From Verrucomicrobiia bacterium (GTDB lineage: Bacteria; Verrucomicrobiota; Verrucomicrobiia; Opitutales; Cerasicoccaceae), in the NCBI GenBank assembly GCA_030432235.1, contig JAUIHT010000008.1, positions 1 to 64,000 on the forward strand: DNA of 64,000 bases, read 5' to 3'. Below the pieces are notes generated by a model. The model made no database searches. It was given only the letters and a program-made list of their open reading frames with translations, and had not been told where the DNA came from. Shown piece after piece: positions 23,936 to 32,792 of the stretch (positions are counted from its first letter, which is position 1; each line of letters opens with the position of its first letter). A program made the translations under genes and the position numbers.

Positions 23936-25204
23936 ATGCACTTTTTCAAACAATTACACACATATACAATCATTATAGTTGTCCCTATGGGGGCTTTGTT
24001 CGGGCAAGAACCCGCCGGTTTTGAGCCGGAAACGATTAGCTACGCGACTGCCCTAGAGCGGGCAATCGACGGTAACCCTAGATTATATCTGAACGCTTCA
24101 GAAGCGGAAGCAGCAGAGGGCCAAATTGAACAAGCTGACCTGCCTCCCAATCCAGTGGTCGGTTTCGAGGCTGAAAACTTCTTGGGGACCGGTCCCATAA
24201 CCGGCGTCCAGGGGCTGGAACTCACTTTGGGTATAAGCCAAGTCATTGAAACCGCCGACAAACGCCAACACCGCACTAACTTGGCCAGAAAAGAACGCGC
24301 TCTGGTCGACTGGCAACGCGAGGTTTTGCTGACCGAACTGGAGGCAGCTGTCAGAGCGGCTTTTGTCGATGTTTTGCTCGCCCAGGATTCGGTCGACTTA
24401 CGAAAAGAACAACTGGCGTTAGCCCAGGAAAGTGAAGGTGAAACTTCTCGTTTGGTTGAGGCTGCCCGTTCCCCTCAAGTGGAACTGACGCGCGCCACGC
24501 TCGCCGTACGCCAACAGCAGTTTTCTTTGGATAAAGCTCAACGAGATTTGGCTACGACCAAGACGGTCCTTGCTTCCCTATGGGGCCTAGGAGCGGAGCA
24601 ATCATTCGCGGTTGAAGGGTATGTTACTCTGGAACCAGAGCTTCCCGATTTCACGGCATTGGCCTCAAGGCTGCCTAGCACCGCTCAACTTGCTCAATAC
24701 GAGGCGCTTCTTAAGAGCCGCGAGGCAGCTCTGGACCTGGAAAAGGCCCGGGCAGTGCCCGATGTGGAGGTGTTCGCCGGAGGCCGCTATTACAACGAAG
24801 ACAGCGGCAACTTTGGGTTCGTGGCGGGTTTCAATATTCCATGGCCTCTCTTTGACAGGAATCAAGGGAACATCCGAACCGCGAGGGCTCAAGTGCGAGC
24901 GGCGGAGTATGAGCGTGAGTCCGTAAGACGTGAGATGCTGATTCGGCTCAATAGTGCCTATCAGGCATTAGCCAGTGCTCATGCCGAAGCCTTAGCGGTA
25001 CAAAGAGACCTACTGCCCAGTGCCGAACAAACGCTGGCCGATACGAATACTGGGTATGAGCGAGGTCAATATACCCAGCTCGCTGTTCTAGAGAGCAGGG
25101 AAGCTCTTTTTGAGGTGCGAGAAGCCTATCTCGACGCGTTGCAGCGCTATGCCACTGCTCAAGCAGCCATAGAGGCCCTTACGCGTCCGGCAGGCCTCCA
25201 ATAG
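23936..25204 (+). CDS. czcC: Outer-membrane efflux protein, CzcC family
   Basis: A TolC-family protein (422 residues from ATG 23936; an in-frame start 11 codons upstream is possible). A hydrophobic leader (TIIIVVPMGALFG) is followed by SYATALERAIDGNPRLYLNA, DLPPNPVVGFEAENFLG, ELTLGISQVIETADKRQHRT and the second repeat VEVFAGGRYYNEDSGNFGFV AGFNIPWPLFDRNQGNI. The phrase SQVIETADKR is typical of CzcC. It forms the exit duct for the divalent-metal exporter encoded next. Confidence 0.88.
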   Translation: MHFFKQLHTYTIIIVVPMGALFGQEPAGFEPETISYATALERAIDGNPRLYLNASEAEAAEGQIEQADLPPNPVVGFEAENFLGTGPITGVQGLELTLGISQVIETADKRQHRTNLARKERALVDWQREVLLTELEAAVRAAFVDVLLAQDSVDLRKEQLALAQESEGETSRLVEAARSPQVELTRATLAVRQQQFSLDKAQRDLATTKTVLASLWGLGAEQSFAVEGYVTLEPELPDFTALASRLPSTAQLAQYEALLKSREAALDLEKARAVPDVEVFAGGRYYNEDSGNFGFVAGFNIPWPLFDRNQGNIRTARAQVRAAEYERESVRREMLIRLNSAYQALASAHAEALAVQRDLLPSAEQTLADTNTGYERGQYTQLAVLESREALFEVREAYLDALQRYATAQAAIEALTRPAGLQ

Positions 25205-25252
25205 CAATCAAGCAACGCAGTAACCAATACATAAACATTTATTTACCATTCA

Positions 25253-26347
25253 ATGAAAACGACACCGTATACATTCAAACTTTTTATTATAGGCATTTTT
25301 GCACTGGGCTTGTCTGCAATCGCCCAAGGACAAGCACACAATGATCATGACCACGAGGAAGAGGCAGATCATGGAGAAACACATAAGCAACACGATACGC
25401 ATGATTCCCATGCCAAACCGAAGAGTGATGTGGATGAACACGATCACGGCGAGGAGCAGGAGCATGGCGAGTCCCATGATGCCCATGAAGATCATGATGA
25501 GCACGGAGAGCACGGTGACCACGAAGAAGGTCCCATTAAGCTTAACCCAGAGGTCATGCGTGAGTTTGGAATTGTCATAGGAAAGGCAGGCCCGGGAACC
25601 TTGCATGAGACGGTCGTGTTGCCCGGTGAGATTCAATACAATCGGGAAGCAATTGCCTACGTAACGCCTCGCTACGAGGGCACGGTCTTGTCCATCAATG
25701 CGCGACTTGCTGACAAGGTAAAAAAGGGCCAAGTATTGGCCAGTCTCGAGAGCACGGAGACACTTCGTCCCTTCGAGTTAAAAGCGCCTTTTGATGGCGT
25801 GGTCGTCGCATACGATGTCACTCCCGGCCAAACCGTTCAAGCTGGCATTCCCTTATTCACAGTTGCAGACCTATCCACCGTCTGGGCGGATCTAAAAGTC
25901 TACCAACGCAACATTGGCGAGATCCATGAGGGGCAGACTGCCCGTATCGAAGGTGGCCACTCACAGACCAGTTACACCGGAAAGATAGCCTACGTTGCTC
26001 CTACTGTCGATGAACATACCCGTACGGGTCTAGCCCGAATTGTGATTGAAAATCCTCAGGGCATCTGGAAGCCGGGCCAGTTTGTTAAGGGTACAGTGTC
26101 GACCGACGAACAGAAGGCTGCCTTGTTGGTTCCTCGTTCAGCCGTTTTGAAAAATGAAGGCGATACGGTAGTTTTCATCCAGGATGAAGACGGATTCGAG
26201 CCTCGTCCTGTGGTTTTGGGAAGCAGTGATGCAGAATCCTGGGAGGTCGTTTCCGGACTCAAGCCCGGAGAGGTAATTGTCGTGGAGAATCCGATCTCCC
26301 TCAAAGCCGAAATGGGCAAAGGCTCCTTCGGTGGACACCATCATTAA
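25253..26347 (+). CDS. czcB: RND periplasmic adaptor, CzcB family, His-rich
   Basis: A 364-residue adaptor. A signal peptide (LFIIGIFALGLSAIAQG) is followed by about 75 residues dominated by His, Asp and Glu (for example HNDHDHEEEADHGETHKQHD), a likely zinc/cobalt/nickel-binding region. The core is standard: VLPGEIQYNREAIAYVTPRY, LKAPFDGVVVAYDVTPGQTV, TVADLSTVWADLKVYQRNIG, APTVDEHTRTGLARIVIENP. It ends GGHHH. It links the CzcA-type pump to CzcC. Compared with the CusB-like adaptor upstream it uses histidine rather than Cys/Met sites, which suggests divalent cations. Confidence 0.9.
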   Translation: MKTTPYTFKLFIIGIFALGLSAIAQGQAHNDHDHEEEADHGETHKQHDTHDSHAKPKSDVDEHDHGEEQEHGESHDAHEDHDEHGEHGDHEEGPIKLNPEVMREFGIVIGKAGPGTLHETVVLPGEIQYNREAIAYVTPRYEGTVLSINARLADKVKKGQVLASLESTETLRPFELKAPFDGVVVAYDVTPGQTVQAGIPLFTVADLSTVWADLKVYQRNIGEIHEGQTARIEGGHSQTSYTGKIAYVAPTVDEHTRTGLARIVIENPQGIWKPGQFVKGTVSTDEQKAALLVPRSAVLKNEGDTVVFIQDEDGFEPRPVVLGSSDAESWEVVSGLKPGEVIVVENPISLKAEMGKGSFGGHHH

Positions 26348-26365
26348 TTCCAAAGAACTGACATC

Positions 26366-29300
26366 ATGTTGAATAAGCTTATAGAATCGGTTCTGCGGAA
26401 CAAATTAGTTATCGTACTTCTGACCTTGGCCGTTATGGCTGGAGGCTACTGGAGTTACAAGAAGCTGCCGGTCGACGCCTTCCCCGACGTTTCACCAGCC
26501 CTCGTACAGGTTTTTACGGTTACTTCAGGCCTGGGGCCAGAAGAGGTCGAAAAGTTCGTCACCTTCCCGGTGGAGGCATCGATGAGTGGACTACCCAAGG
26601 TTACGGAGATACGCTCTGTTTCCAACTTCGGGCTCTCCGTGGTCAGCATCTACTTCGAGGAAGGCACTGACATTTATTTTGCCAGACAGGTCGTTGGAGA
26701 ACGCTTGGGTGAAGCGCGAGAGGCCATTCCGGCTGGATTCGGCGAACCGGAAATGGGACCAATATCTACCGGGCAAGGGCTCGTGCTTTACTACAATCTT
26801 ATCGATACGACTGGCAAATACAGCCTGGAGGAATTGCGTTCGATACAAGATTGGGTGGTTAAATACAACCTACAGACGGTACCCGGTGTCACCGAGGTTC
26901 TCGGCATTGGTGGTTTCGTGAAGCAGTTCCAGGTGAACATCGATCCGGATGCGTTGCTGCGCTATAAAATTTCGCTCGAAGAGGTCATCCGTCGCATTGA
27001 AGAAAACAATGAAAACGTTGGAGGCCAGTTCATTGAACGCAATGGCGAGATGTTTATTGTCCGCTCTGAAGGTCTGGCCGCAGGCATTGAGGACTTGAAC
27101 AATATCGTGGTGGCCCATGAAGACGGTGTACCAGTGTACCTCCGTGATTTAGCTACGGTCGAAATCGGAGGTGAAATTCGTCAGGGACTTCAAACCCTGA
27201 ACGGAGCAGGTGAAGTGGTTTCGGGCATGGTAATCAAGCTATATGGCAGCAATTCTTCTACAGTCATCAGTGCTGTTGAAGCTAAACTTAAGGAAATCCA
27301 GACCGCACTCCCAGAAGGAATCGTTATCGAGCCCTATTACCAACAAAAGACATTGGTGCAGGCGTCGGTTAACACCGTAACCAGTGCGCTGGTGCAAGGG
27401 ATCGGCCTGGTTGTCTTGGTGCTTTTGCTCTTCATCGGGGGCTTTCGTCCCAGTGTGGTGGTCGCGCTCTCTATACCCTTCTCAGTACTGTTTGCGACGA
27501 CCGCGATGTATTATCTAGGCATCTCAGCGAATCTCATGTCCTTAGGCGGTCTGGCCATCGCTATCGGCATGATGGTGGACGGCACGATTGTAATGGTAGA
27601 AAACGCAGACCGAATCCTGCGTGCTTCCGATGGCAGGGAAAGCAAAATACGACTGATTGCGAGAGCCTGTCAGGAGGTCGCTCAGCCGATCACATTTGCC
27701 ATCTTGATTGTGGTGCTCGTTTTCATCCCGCTCTTCACCCTGCAAGGCGTGGAGGGTAAGATGTTCCGTCCCTTGGCCTATACCGTTTCCTTGGCCATGT
27801 TTGGTTCTTTGATATACGCGCTCTTTGGTGCACCGGTTTTTGCGGCACTCCTTATGCCTCGTCCCAAGAGAGAGGATAGTGAATCAAGTAAAGAAAACCG
27901 TGAAATATGGATCGTTCGTGCATTGCTTGTCGTTTACCGTCCAATGGTAACCTTCTTTGTCCGTTACAGAATCATATCCGTTGTTCTGTCGATCCTCTTG
28001 TTGGTCGCAGGCGTGCTGGTTTTTCCGAGACTTGGTTCGGAATTCACGCCTCGACTGATGGAAGGTGATATCATTGCCAATCTCACCATGGCTCCCTCCG
28101 TTTCGCTCGAAGAAACGAAGAGAAATACCATGATTGCCGAGCGGCGTCTGTTGGAGATTCCCGAAATCGAACAGGCGGTTTCCCGCATCGGGCGTGGTGA
28201 AGTCGGCGCTCATGCCGACCCCATCAATACCGTCCACATGATGGTCGTACTGAAGCCACGGGATGAGTGGCGCGAGGGCTTTACCCAGGAAGACGTTGAA
28301 AATGCCATGCGTGAAAAACTGGAAGGCATGCCCGGCGTGTTGGTCAACATGACTCAACCAATTCAGCTTTCCGTGGATGAACTAATTGGTGGCACCAAAG
28401 CACAGCTCGCCATCAAACTGTTTGGCCCGGATTTGGATGTCCTCAAAGAAAAGGGCGAAGCTCTCGCGGCTGTCGTACAGCAAGTAAAGGGAGCCGCTGA
28501 TGTACAGGCTGGACAAATTACGGGTGCTCCGCAAATCGTCATCCGACCTGATCGCGAAGCCATCGCGCGCCATGGACTGAATCTCTCCGAAGTTCAGGAC
28601 CTAATTGAGGCAGCGGTTGGTGGGGTCGAGGCCGGTCAAGTCTATGAGGGGGTTCAGCGCTTTGATATTTATGTTCGCTATCAGGAGCATGCCCGGGACA
28701 CGGTCGAAGATCTGCAGCACCTTGTCGTACAAACGTCAGAGGGCGCATTGTTGCCTCTTGATGAGATTGCCGATATTACGGAAATCACGGGTCCGCTCTC
28801 CATTGTTCGTGAAAACACTCAACGTTACTTGCAGATCCAATCCAACGTGGTGGGGCGGGACATCGGCAGCTTCGTTGCCGATGCCCAAGCGGCGATTGAT
28901 GCCGAGGTAAATTTGCCGCCGGGCTACTATGTAACCTGGGGCGGTCAATACGAACTGCAGCAAGAGGCGAACAAACGACTCGCCGTAGTCGTCCCGGTAA
29001 CACTGACGTTGATCGCCTTGCTCATCTACATGTCGTTCGGTTCAATCAAAAACACCGTTTTGATTCTACTCAACATACCGTTGGCCTTGGTCGGTGGCGT
29101 CGTGGGCTTATGGATGGCAGGGGAAAATCTCTCGGTGCCATCCAGCATCGGATTTATCGCGCTTTTCGGCATCGCGCTTGGAAACGGGATGGTTCTAGTC
29201 ACCTACCTGAATCAACTTTTCCGCGAAGGATTAGGTATCGATCAAGCGAGTATTCAAGCGGCATGTCTGCGCGTGCGACCTGTTCTCATGACTGCTGGTA

Positions 29301-29473
29301 CGACTGCACTCGGTCTTGTCCCACTACTTTTAGCTAGTGGAACCGGTAGTGAAGTTCAAAGACCTCTCGCAGTAGTCGTTACAGGCGGCTTGGTCTCATC
29401 GACTATACTCACCCTGCTTGTACTACCCGCCCTGTACAAGTGGTTCTCCGTCAACCCCAATCAGGAACTGTAA
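26366..29473 (+). CDS. czcA: Heavy-metal RND efflux pump, CzcA family
   Basis: A 1035-residue HME-RND pump of normal length. Signature segments: KLPVDAFPDVSPALVQVFT, GLGPEEVEKFVTFPVEASMS, IGMMVDGTIVMVENADRIL (the acidic relay helix), GEVGAHADPINTVHMMVVLK, FIALFGIALGNGMVLVTYLN, RVRPVLMTAGTTALGLVPLL. The family expels Co, Zn, Cd or Ni from periplasm or cytoplasm with proton influx. It lies 18 nt behind czcB and directly ahead of a PII-like gene, forming one operon to about 32.3 kb. Confidence 0.93.
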   Translation: MLNKLIESVLRNKLVIVLLTLAVMAGGYWSYKKLPVDAFPDVSPALVQVFTVTSGLGPEEVEKFVTFPVEASMSGLPKVTEIRSVSNFGLSVVSIYFEEGTDIYFARQVVGERLGEAREAIPAGFGEPEMGPISTGQGLVLYYNLIDTTGKYSLEELRSIQDWVVKYNLQTVPGVTEVLGIGGFVKQFQVNIDPDALLRYKISLEEVIRRIEENNENVGGQFIERNGEMFIVRSEGLAAGIEDLNNIVVAHEDGVPVYLRDLATVEIGGEIRQGLQTLNGAGEVVSGMVIKLYGSNSSTVISAVEAKLKEIQTALPEGIVIEPYYQQKTLVQASVNTVTSALVQGIGLVVLVLLLFIGGFRPSVVVALSIPFSVLFATTAMYYLGISANLMSLGGLAIAIGMMVDGTIVMVENADRILRASDGRESKIRLIARACQEVAQPITFAILIVVLVFIPLFTLQGVEGKMFRPLAYTVSLAMFGSLIYALFGAPVFAALLMPRPKREDSESSKENREIWIVRALLVVYRPMVTFFVRYRIISVVLSILLLVAGVLVFPRLGSEFTPRLMEGDIIANLTMAPSVSLEETKRNTMIAERRLLEIPEIEQAVSRIGRGEVGAHADPINTVHMMVVLKPRDEWREGFTQEDVENAMREKLEGMPGVLVNMTQPIQLSVDELIGGTKAQLAIKLFGPDLDVLKEKGEALAAVVQQVKGAADVQAGQITGAPQIVIRPDREAIARHGLNLSEVQDLIEAAVGGVEAGQVYEGVQRFDIYVRYQEHARDTVEDLQHLVVQTSEGALLPLDEIADITEITGPLSIVRENTQRYLQIQSNVVGRDIGSFVADAQAAIDAEVNLPPGYYVTWGGQYELQQEANKRLAVVVPVTLTLIALLIYMSFGSIKNTVLILLNIPLALVGGVVGLWMAGENLSVPSSIGFIALFGIALGNGMVLVTYLNQLFREGLGIDQASIQAACLRVRPVLMTAGTTALGLVPLLLASGTGSEVQRPLAVVVTGGLVSSTILTLLVLPALYKWFSVNPNQEL

Positions 29474-29474
29474 T

Positions 29475-29801
29475 ATGAAAGAAATTAAAGCTTATATAAA
29501 AGATTCCAAACAGGATGCCGTTACCAGTGCACTCCACCAAATCGAAGGACTTAATGGAGCCAGCTTTTCCAAGGTCCTTGGCTTTGGACGCGGCAAAGAC
29601 CAAACTTCCGGTTATCGACCAGATGCTGACCCATCCGGGTACGTCCACCACGTCAAGGTTGAGGTCGTATGTTCAGACGACCTGGCCGATACCGTCATCC
29701 GTGCGATCCACCATGCAGCCCACACCGGGCTGCGTGGTGATGGCCGTATATTCGTTAGCTCCGTTGAGAGAGATTATCGTATTCAAAACAAGCCCGCTTA
29801 A
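29475..29801 (+). CDS. PII-like signalling protein linked to metal efflux (first copy)
   Basis: A 108-residue PII/GlnB-like protein; ATG 29475 follows the pump stop directly and begins MKEIKAYIKDSKQDAVTSAL. The T-loop region is short (GFGRGKDQTSGYRPDADPSG). The C-terminal PII signature is recognisable: CSDDLADTVIRAIHHAAHTG, GDGRIFVSSVERDYRI. It lacks the uridylylation-type Tyr context of GlnB. PII proteins of the so-called PII-NG group are known to sit beside heavy-metal efflux genes; their ligand and target are not settled. A second copy follows at 30573. Confidence 0.82.
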   Translation: MKEIKAYIKDSKQDAVTSALHQIEGLNGASFSKVLGFGRGKDQTSGYRPDADPSGYVHHVKVEVVCSDDLADTVIRAIHHAAHTGLRGDGRIFVSSVERDYRIQNKPA

Positions 29802-29838
29802 CTTCCGACCATATGCCAGTGGGAAATTCCTGAACGCC

Positions 29839-30102
29839 ATGGTTCCAAAAAAAAGAAAAAAGAAGCGGCCAGAAAAATCGAAGATAGGTCATATTTCAGC
29901 AAAGGAGGAAAAGAAACAGCGCAAGAGTCTGGCTCTGGCATTACTCATACTTCTTTGCTTGCTTGTTGCCTTTACCGTGTTCGTGACAATGAAAACACCT
30001 CAATCACAAGGTCATTTTCGGATACCTCTCAATCTATTATTGATGGACGTTATTCTGGCACCTTGTGCGGTATTCGCTCTTTACGATTGGTTCAAACACT
30101 AA
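29839..30102 (+). CDS. Small membrane protein, unknown
   Basis: An 87-residue protein. ATG 29839 starts a very basic N-terminus (MVPKKRKKKRPEKSKIG), followed by two hydrophobic segments (SLALALLILLCLLVAFTVFV, LLLMDVILAPCAVFALYDWF). It has no known family. It lies between the first PII gene and a lipoprotein gene, in the same direction. Confidence 0.55.
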   Translation: MVPKKRKKKRPEKSKIGHISAKEEKKQRKSLALALLILLCLLVAFTVFVTMKTPQSQGHFRIPLNLLLMDVILAPCAVFALYDWFKH

Positions 30103-30107
30103 ATCTA

Positions 30108-30560
30108 ATGAAAGCAGTAGTCATATTGGGATGCATCACTATTATATTAAGTGCATGCAGCAACCAAAATATTTGGCTTAGATCCGAATCCCGGAGTTCT
30201 CCGATAAATGATAATATATCGGAGGAACCTCATATGGTTATTAATAATGAAGGTATTGCAATTGATGTTTCAAAAGCTCACGCAATTGTGAGGAAAAACG
30301 ACATTCTAATCTCCATGCAAGTGATTCGCCGTAATTATCAACCTCTGCCCCATGGAGCCCACATAGACGTAGTTCTGTATGATAATGTTGGGAACCTATT
30401 GGAGACGAAAACGAAATTCTTGAACTCGCAGAGCTTCCATCGTCGACCCAATGGCAGTTTTTTACCCGCAAATATCAATGTAGTCATCGAAAGCGAAAAG
30501 CAGACTATACAAAAAATCCTCATTAATTCCTTCTATGGTCCACATTCGAATCACTCATGA
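30108..30560 (+). CDS. Putative lipoprotein, unknown
   Basis: A 150-residue protein; ATG 30108 gives a lipoprotein signal (MKAVVILGCITIILSACS, lipobox LSAC). The mature part is a beta-rich domain (GIAIDVSKAHAIVRKNDILI, HIDVVLYDNVGNLLETKTKF). This resembles YcfL/DUF1425-type lipoproteins in outline, without a firm match. It lies in the metal-efflux operon between the two PII genes. Confidence 0.65.
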   Translation: MKAVVILGCITIILSACSNQNIWLRSESRSSPINDNISEEPHMVINNEGIAIDVSKAHAIVRKNDILISMQVIRRNYQPLPHGAHIDVVLYDNVGNLLETKTKFLNSQSFHRRPNGSFLPANINVVIESEKQTIQKILINSFYGPHSNHS

Positions 30561-30572
30561 TTTTTACCTAAT

Positions 30573-30956
30573 ATGAAAAAAATAAATGCCATTATTCGTG
30601 CAGGTCGGCTTCAATCAGTTACAGATTCCTTGCGAGGGATTTCTGGACTGACCGGAATGACTCTCTCTACTGTGCGTGGTTACGGATGTCGCACATGGAA
30701 TTCTCAAGTCGGTTCACGGCATCGAATGTCATCTCTGACAAAATTCAAAGCTGAAGCACATACGAAAATAGAGATCATTTGCACTGATAGCATTGTTGAG
30801 AGGGTTGTCTCTGCAATCGCTAATGCTGCGAAAACAGGAAAACCAGGTGACGGAAAAATCACGATATTTCCCATTGATGACGTAGTGCGCATAGAAACAG
30901 GGGCTAGAGGTGAAAAAGCCATCCATGAACAAGGAATTATATTTGATCATGACTGA
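30573..30956 (+). CDS. PII-like signalling protein linked to metal efflux (second copy)
   Basis: A 127-residue PII/GlnB-like protein: MKKINAIIRAGRLQSVTDSL, LTGMTLSTVRGYGCRTW, then TKIEIICTDSIVERVVSAIA, AAKTGKPGDGKITIFPIDDV VRIETGARGEKAI. The B- and C-loop signatures TGKPGDGKI and VRIETG are the classical PII ones, so nucleotide binding is plausible. The T-loop is long and basic (SQVGSRHRMSSLTKFKAEAH). Pairing of two divergent PII proteins with one Czc operon suggests hetero-oligomers or two targets. It overlaps the next gene by 8 nt. Confidence 0.85.
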   Translation: MKKINAIIRAGRLQSVTDSLRGISGLTGMTLSTVRGYGCRTWNSQVGSRHRMSSLTKFKAEAHTKIEIICTDSIVERVVSAIANAAKTGKPGDGKITIFPIDDVVRIETGARGEKAIHEQGIIFDHD

Positions 30957-31443
30957 TACTGTGATCATCGATCAAAAAGATGCCCTACCGGAAGTTTCAC
31001 TGGCCGAGGACCCTTGTGTGCACAGACTCGTTCACACAATAACAACTCAGCTCCCCGAAACATTGAATGTTTCCGTTATCCCGTATGTGAGGGAAGATAT
31101 TGAAACCTACAAACTGCATATAGCATTCAATAAGAGCCTCACTTCGGCTGAAAAGTTAAGATTTCATATAAGACAAATTGGTTCGAATATACTTCAATGC
31201 AACAAGCATGCGTACTGGGCTATTTATTGCAGATTATCGATCCTGCAGAGAAGAGATTTGCTGCATAGTCTGATTTCAATTCCTGGGGTTCAGTTTGCCA
31301 CTATAGATACTCATGGATTTCTATGCGTCGAGTATGCAGCGAAAATCGAAAAAATAGAGTTTTGCTTAAACCAATATTTGGACGAATTCTTTAAAACGAT
31401 AATTCTAGAGAGGGGTAGCCATGAGCGAGCATCACCACCATGA
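30949..31443 (+). CDS. Unknown protein between PII and CDF exporter
   Basis: A 164-residue protein (ATG 30949 overlaps the PII stop; earlier starts at 30910 or 30925 are possible). No named family. The C-terminal part, LLHSLISIPGVQFATIDTHG followed by FLCVEYAAKIEKIEF, resembles the strand-helix pattern of a heavy-metal-associated domain but lacks the CxxC. Its end overlaps the CDF gene by 23 nt, so the proteins are made together. A role in metal sensing or delivery is only a guess. Confidence 0.6.
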   Translation: MTDTVIIDQKDALPEVSLAEDPCVHRLVHTITTQLPETLNVSVIPYVREDIETYKLHIAFNKSLTSAEKLRFHIRQIGSNILQCNKHAYWAIYCRLSILQRRDLLHSLISIPGVQFATIDTHGFLCVEYAAKIEKIEFCLNQYLDEFFKTIILERGSHERASPP

Positions 31444-32347
31444 TCATGGAGTCGAACAGGTAAGTGACTCTGTATTATTATGGACGACTTTGGTCAATAT
31501 TGGCCTTTCTGTATTCGAGTTTATAGCTGGTGCGATAGCTGGAAGCGTCGCGTTGATGGCAGATGCACTGCATAATACCAATGATGCTGCGGCATTACTT
31601 ATTGCCTATGTCGCGCGCAAAATTTCCAGAAAGGGTGCAGACGAGAAATACACTTTTGGTTATCGTAGGGCTGAACTCATCGGTGCGATGATTCAACTGA
31701 CGGCGCTCATCATCGTCGGCATTTATCTTATTTATGAGGCAATCCGTAGGTTTTTTTCACCCGAGCCGCTCGAAGGTGGTTGGATAATGGCTGCTGCCTC
31801 AGTCGCTTTGGTCGTCGATATAGTGACCGCGTGGCTTCTATGGGCTATGTCCAAAGGAAGCATGAACGTCAAAGCAGCGTTTCTGCATAATATAACCGAT
31901 GCAGGCGCTTCTGTGGCAGTTTTGTTAGGGGGAGCCGCCATCTATTTTCTAGACTGGAGCTGGGTAGACCCCACTCTCACGCTTATTATAGCAGGCTATA
32001 TTCTCTACATGTCATTCGACATGCTAAAAGCGACCTGCCGCATCCTTATGGAAGGTACACCGCCTGAACTTTCCCTGAAGCAAGTGCAAGCAACCATGAC
32101 AGCGGTAGCCGGGGTTAGGAGTGTGCACCATTTGCACGTTTGGGAACTCGACGAGCACCATACGGCCTTGGGGGCTCATGTGGTAGTATCACGCAATCCC
32201 GAGGACAAGAATCATCAAAGTAGTGTCCGGCAGGAGCTAAAGAAAAAGCTCCATGAAACACACTCCATTGCTCACTGCACTTTGGAACTGGAATATTTTG
32301 GGGACCAATGTGTCAGTCCTGTCGAAAAACTTATTGCAAATGAATAG
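31421..32347 (+). CDS. czcD: Cation diffusion facilitator, CzcD-like
   Basis: A 308-residue CDF exporter. The N-terminus is His-rich (MSEHHHHDHGVEQ). Six membrane helices carry the site residues: ALMADALHNTNDAAALLIAY (HxxxD type, here with N in place of the first D of the usual HxxxD partner) and AAFLHNITDAGASVAVLLGG (HNxxD). The cytoplasmic domain starts with the usual MEGTPPELSLKQVQATMTAV and contains HHLHVWELDEHHTALGAHVV. The family exports Zn, Co or Cd to the periplasm, where the RND pump takes over. It is the last gene of the metal block. Confidence 0.9.
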   Translation: MSEHHHHDHGVEQVSDSVLLWTTLVNIGLSVFEFIAGAIAGSVALMADALHNTNDAAALLIAYVARKISRKGADEKYTFGYRRAELIGAMIQLTALIIVGIYLIYEAIRRFFSPEPLEGGWIMAAASVALVVDIVTAWLLWAMSKGSMNVKAAFLHNITDAGASVAVLLGGAAIYFLDWSWVDPTLTLIIAGYILYMSFDMLKATCRILMEGTPPELSLKQVQATMTAVAGVRSVHHLHVWELDEHHTALGAHVVVSRNPEDKNHQSSVRQELKKKLHETHSIAHCTLELEYFGDQCVSPVEKLIANE

Positions 32348-32792
32348 CTCACTGAAAGCCATGGCAGATCGATGCCATAGCGGTCGAATGCTTTCGGATG
32401 TATGGGTTGTAAAAGTCGACGATGAGCACTTGAGAAACTAGATATAAGTGAGCTACGTCACACTATGGGGTCGTTGTCCTATAATATCCCTTATGTCTGT
32501 ATTTCCTGGGTTCATGAACTTTAGTGAACGCAACCTATCCCTACTAGTTACTGTTTTCGGCTCATCCAACCTGCTAAATTGCTCAGAAAAATAGAGATTG
32601 CATATTCAAGAGCCTATTTTAGATATTCCTAAGTTGCTGTCATTCAGTACTGATGCTAAATTTTGGCCATACGGGTTTCAGTCCGTTTCGGGCAGCTACT
32701 TCCTACCTTCGGTAAGTCCATTGAAGGGGGCAGTAGCAGTACAGGAGGCCGACCAATGCATGATCTAAAACTTCGTACGTAGGATGTAATTT
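32348..32792. other. Intergenic, nothing recognised
   Basis: About 445 bp between the convergent CDF and dGTPase genes. No ORF, tRNA or clear terminator found. Confidence 0.5.
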
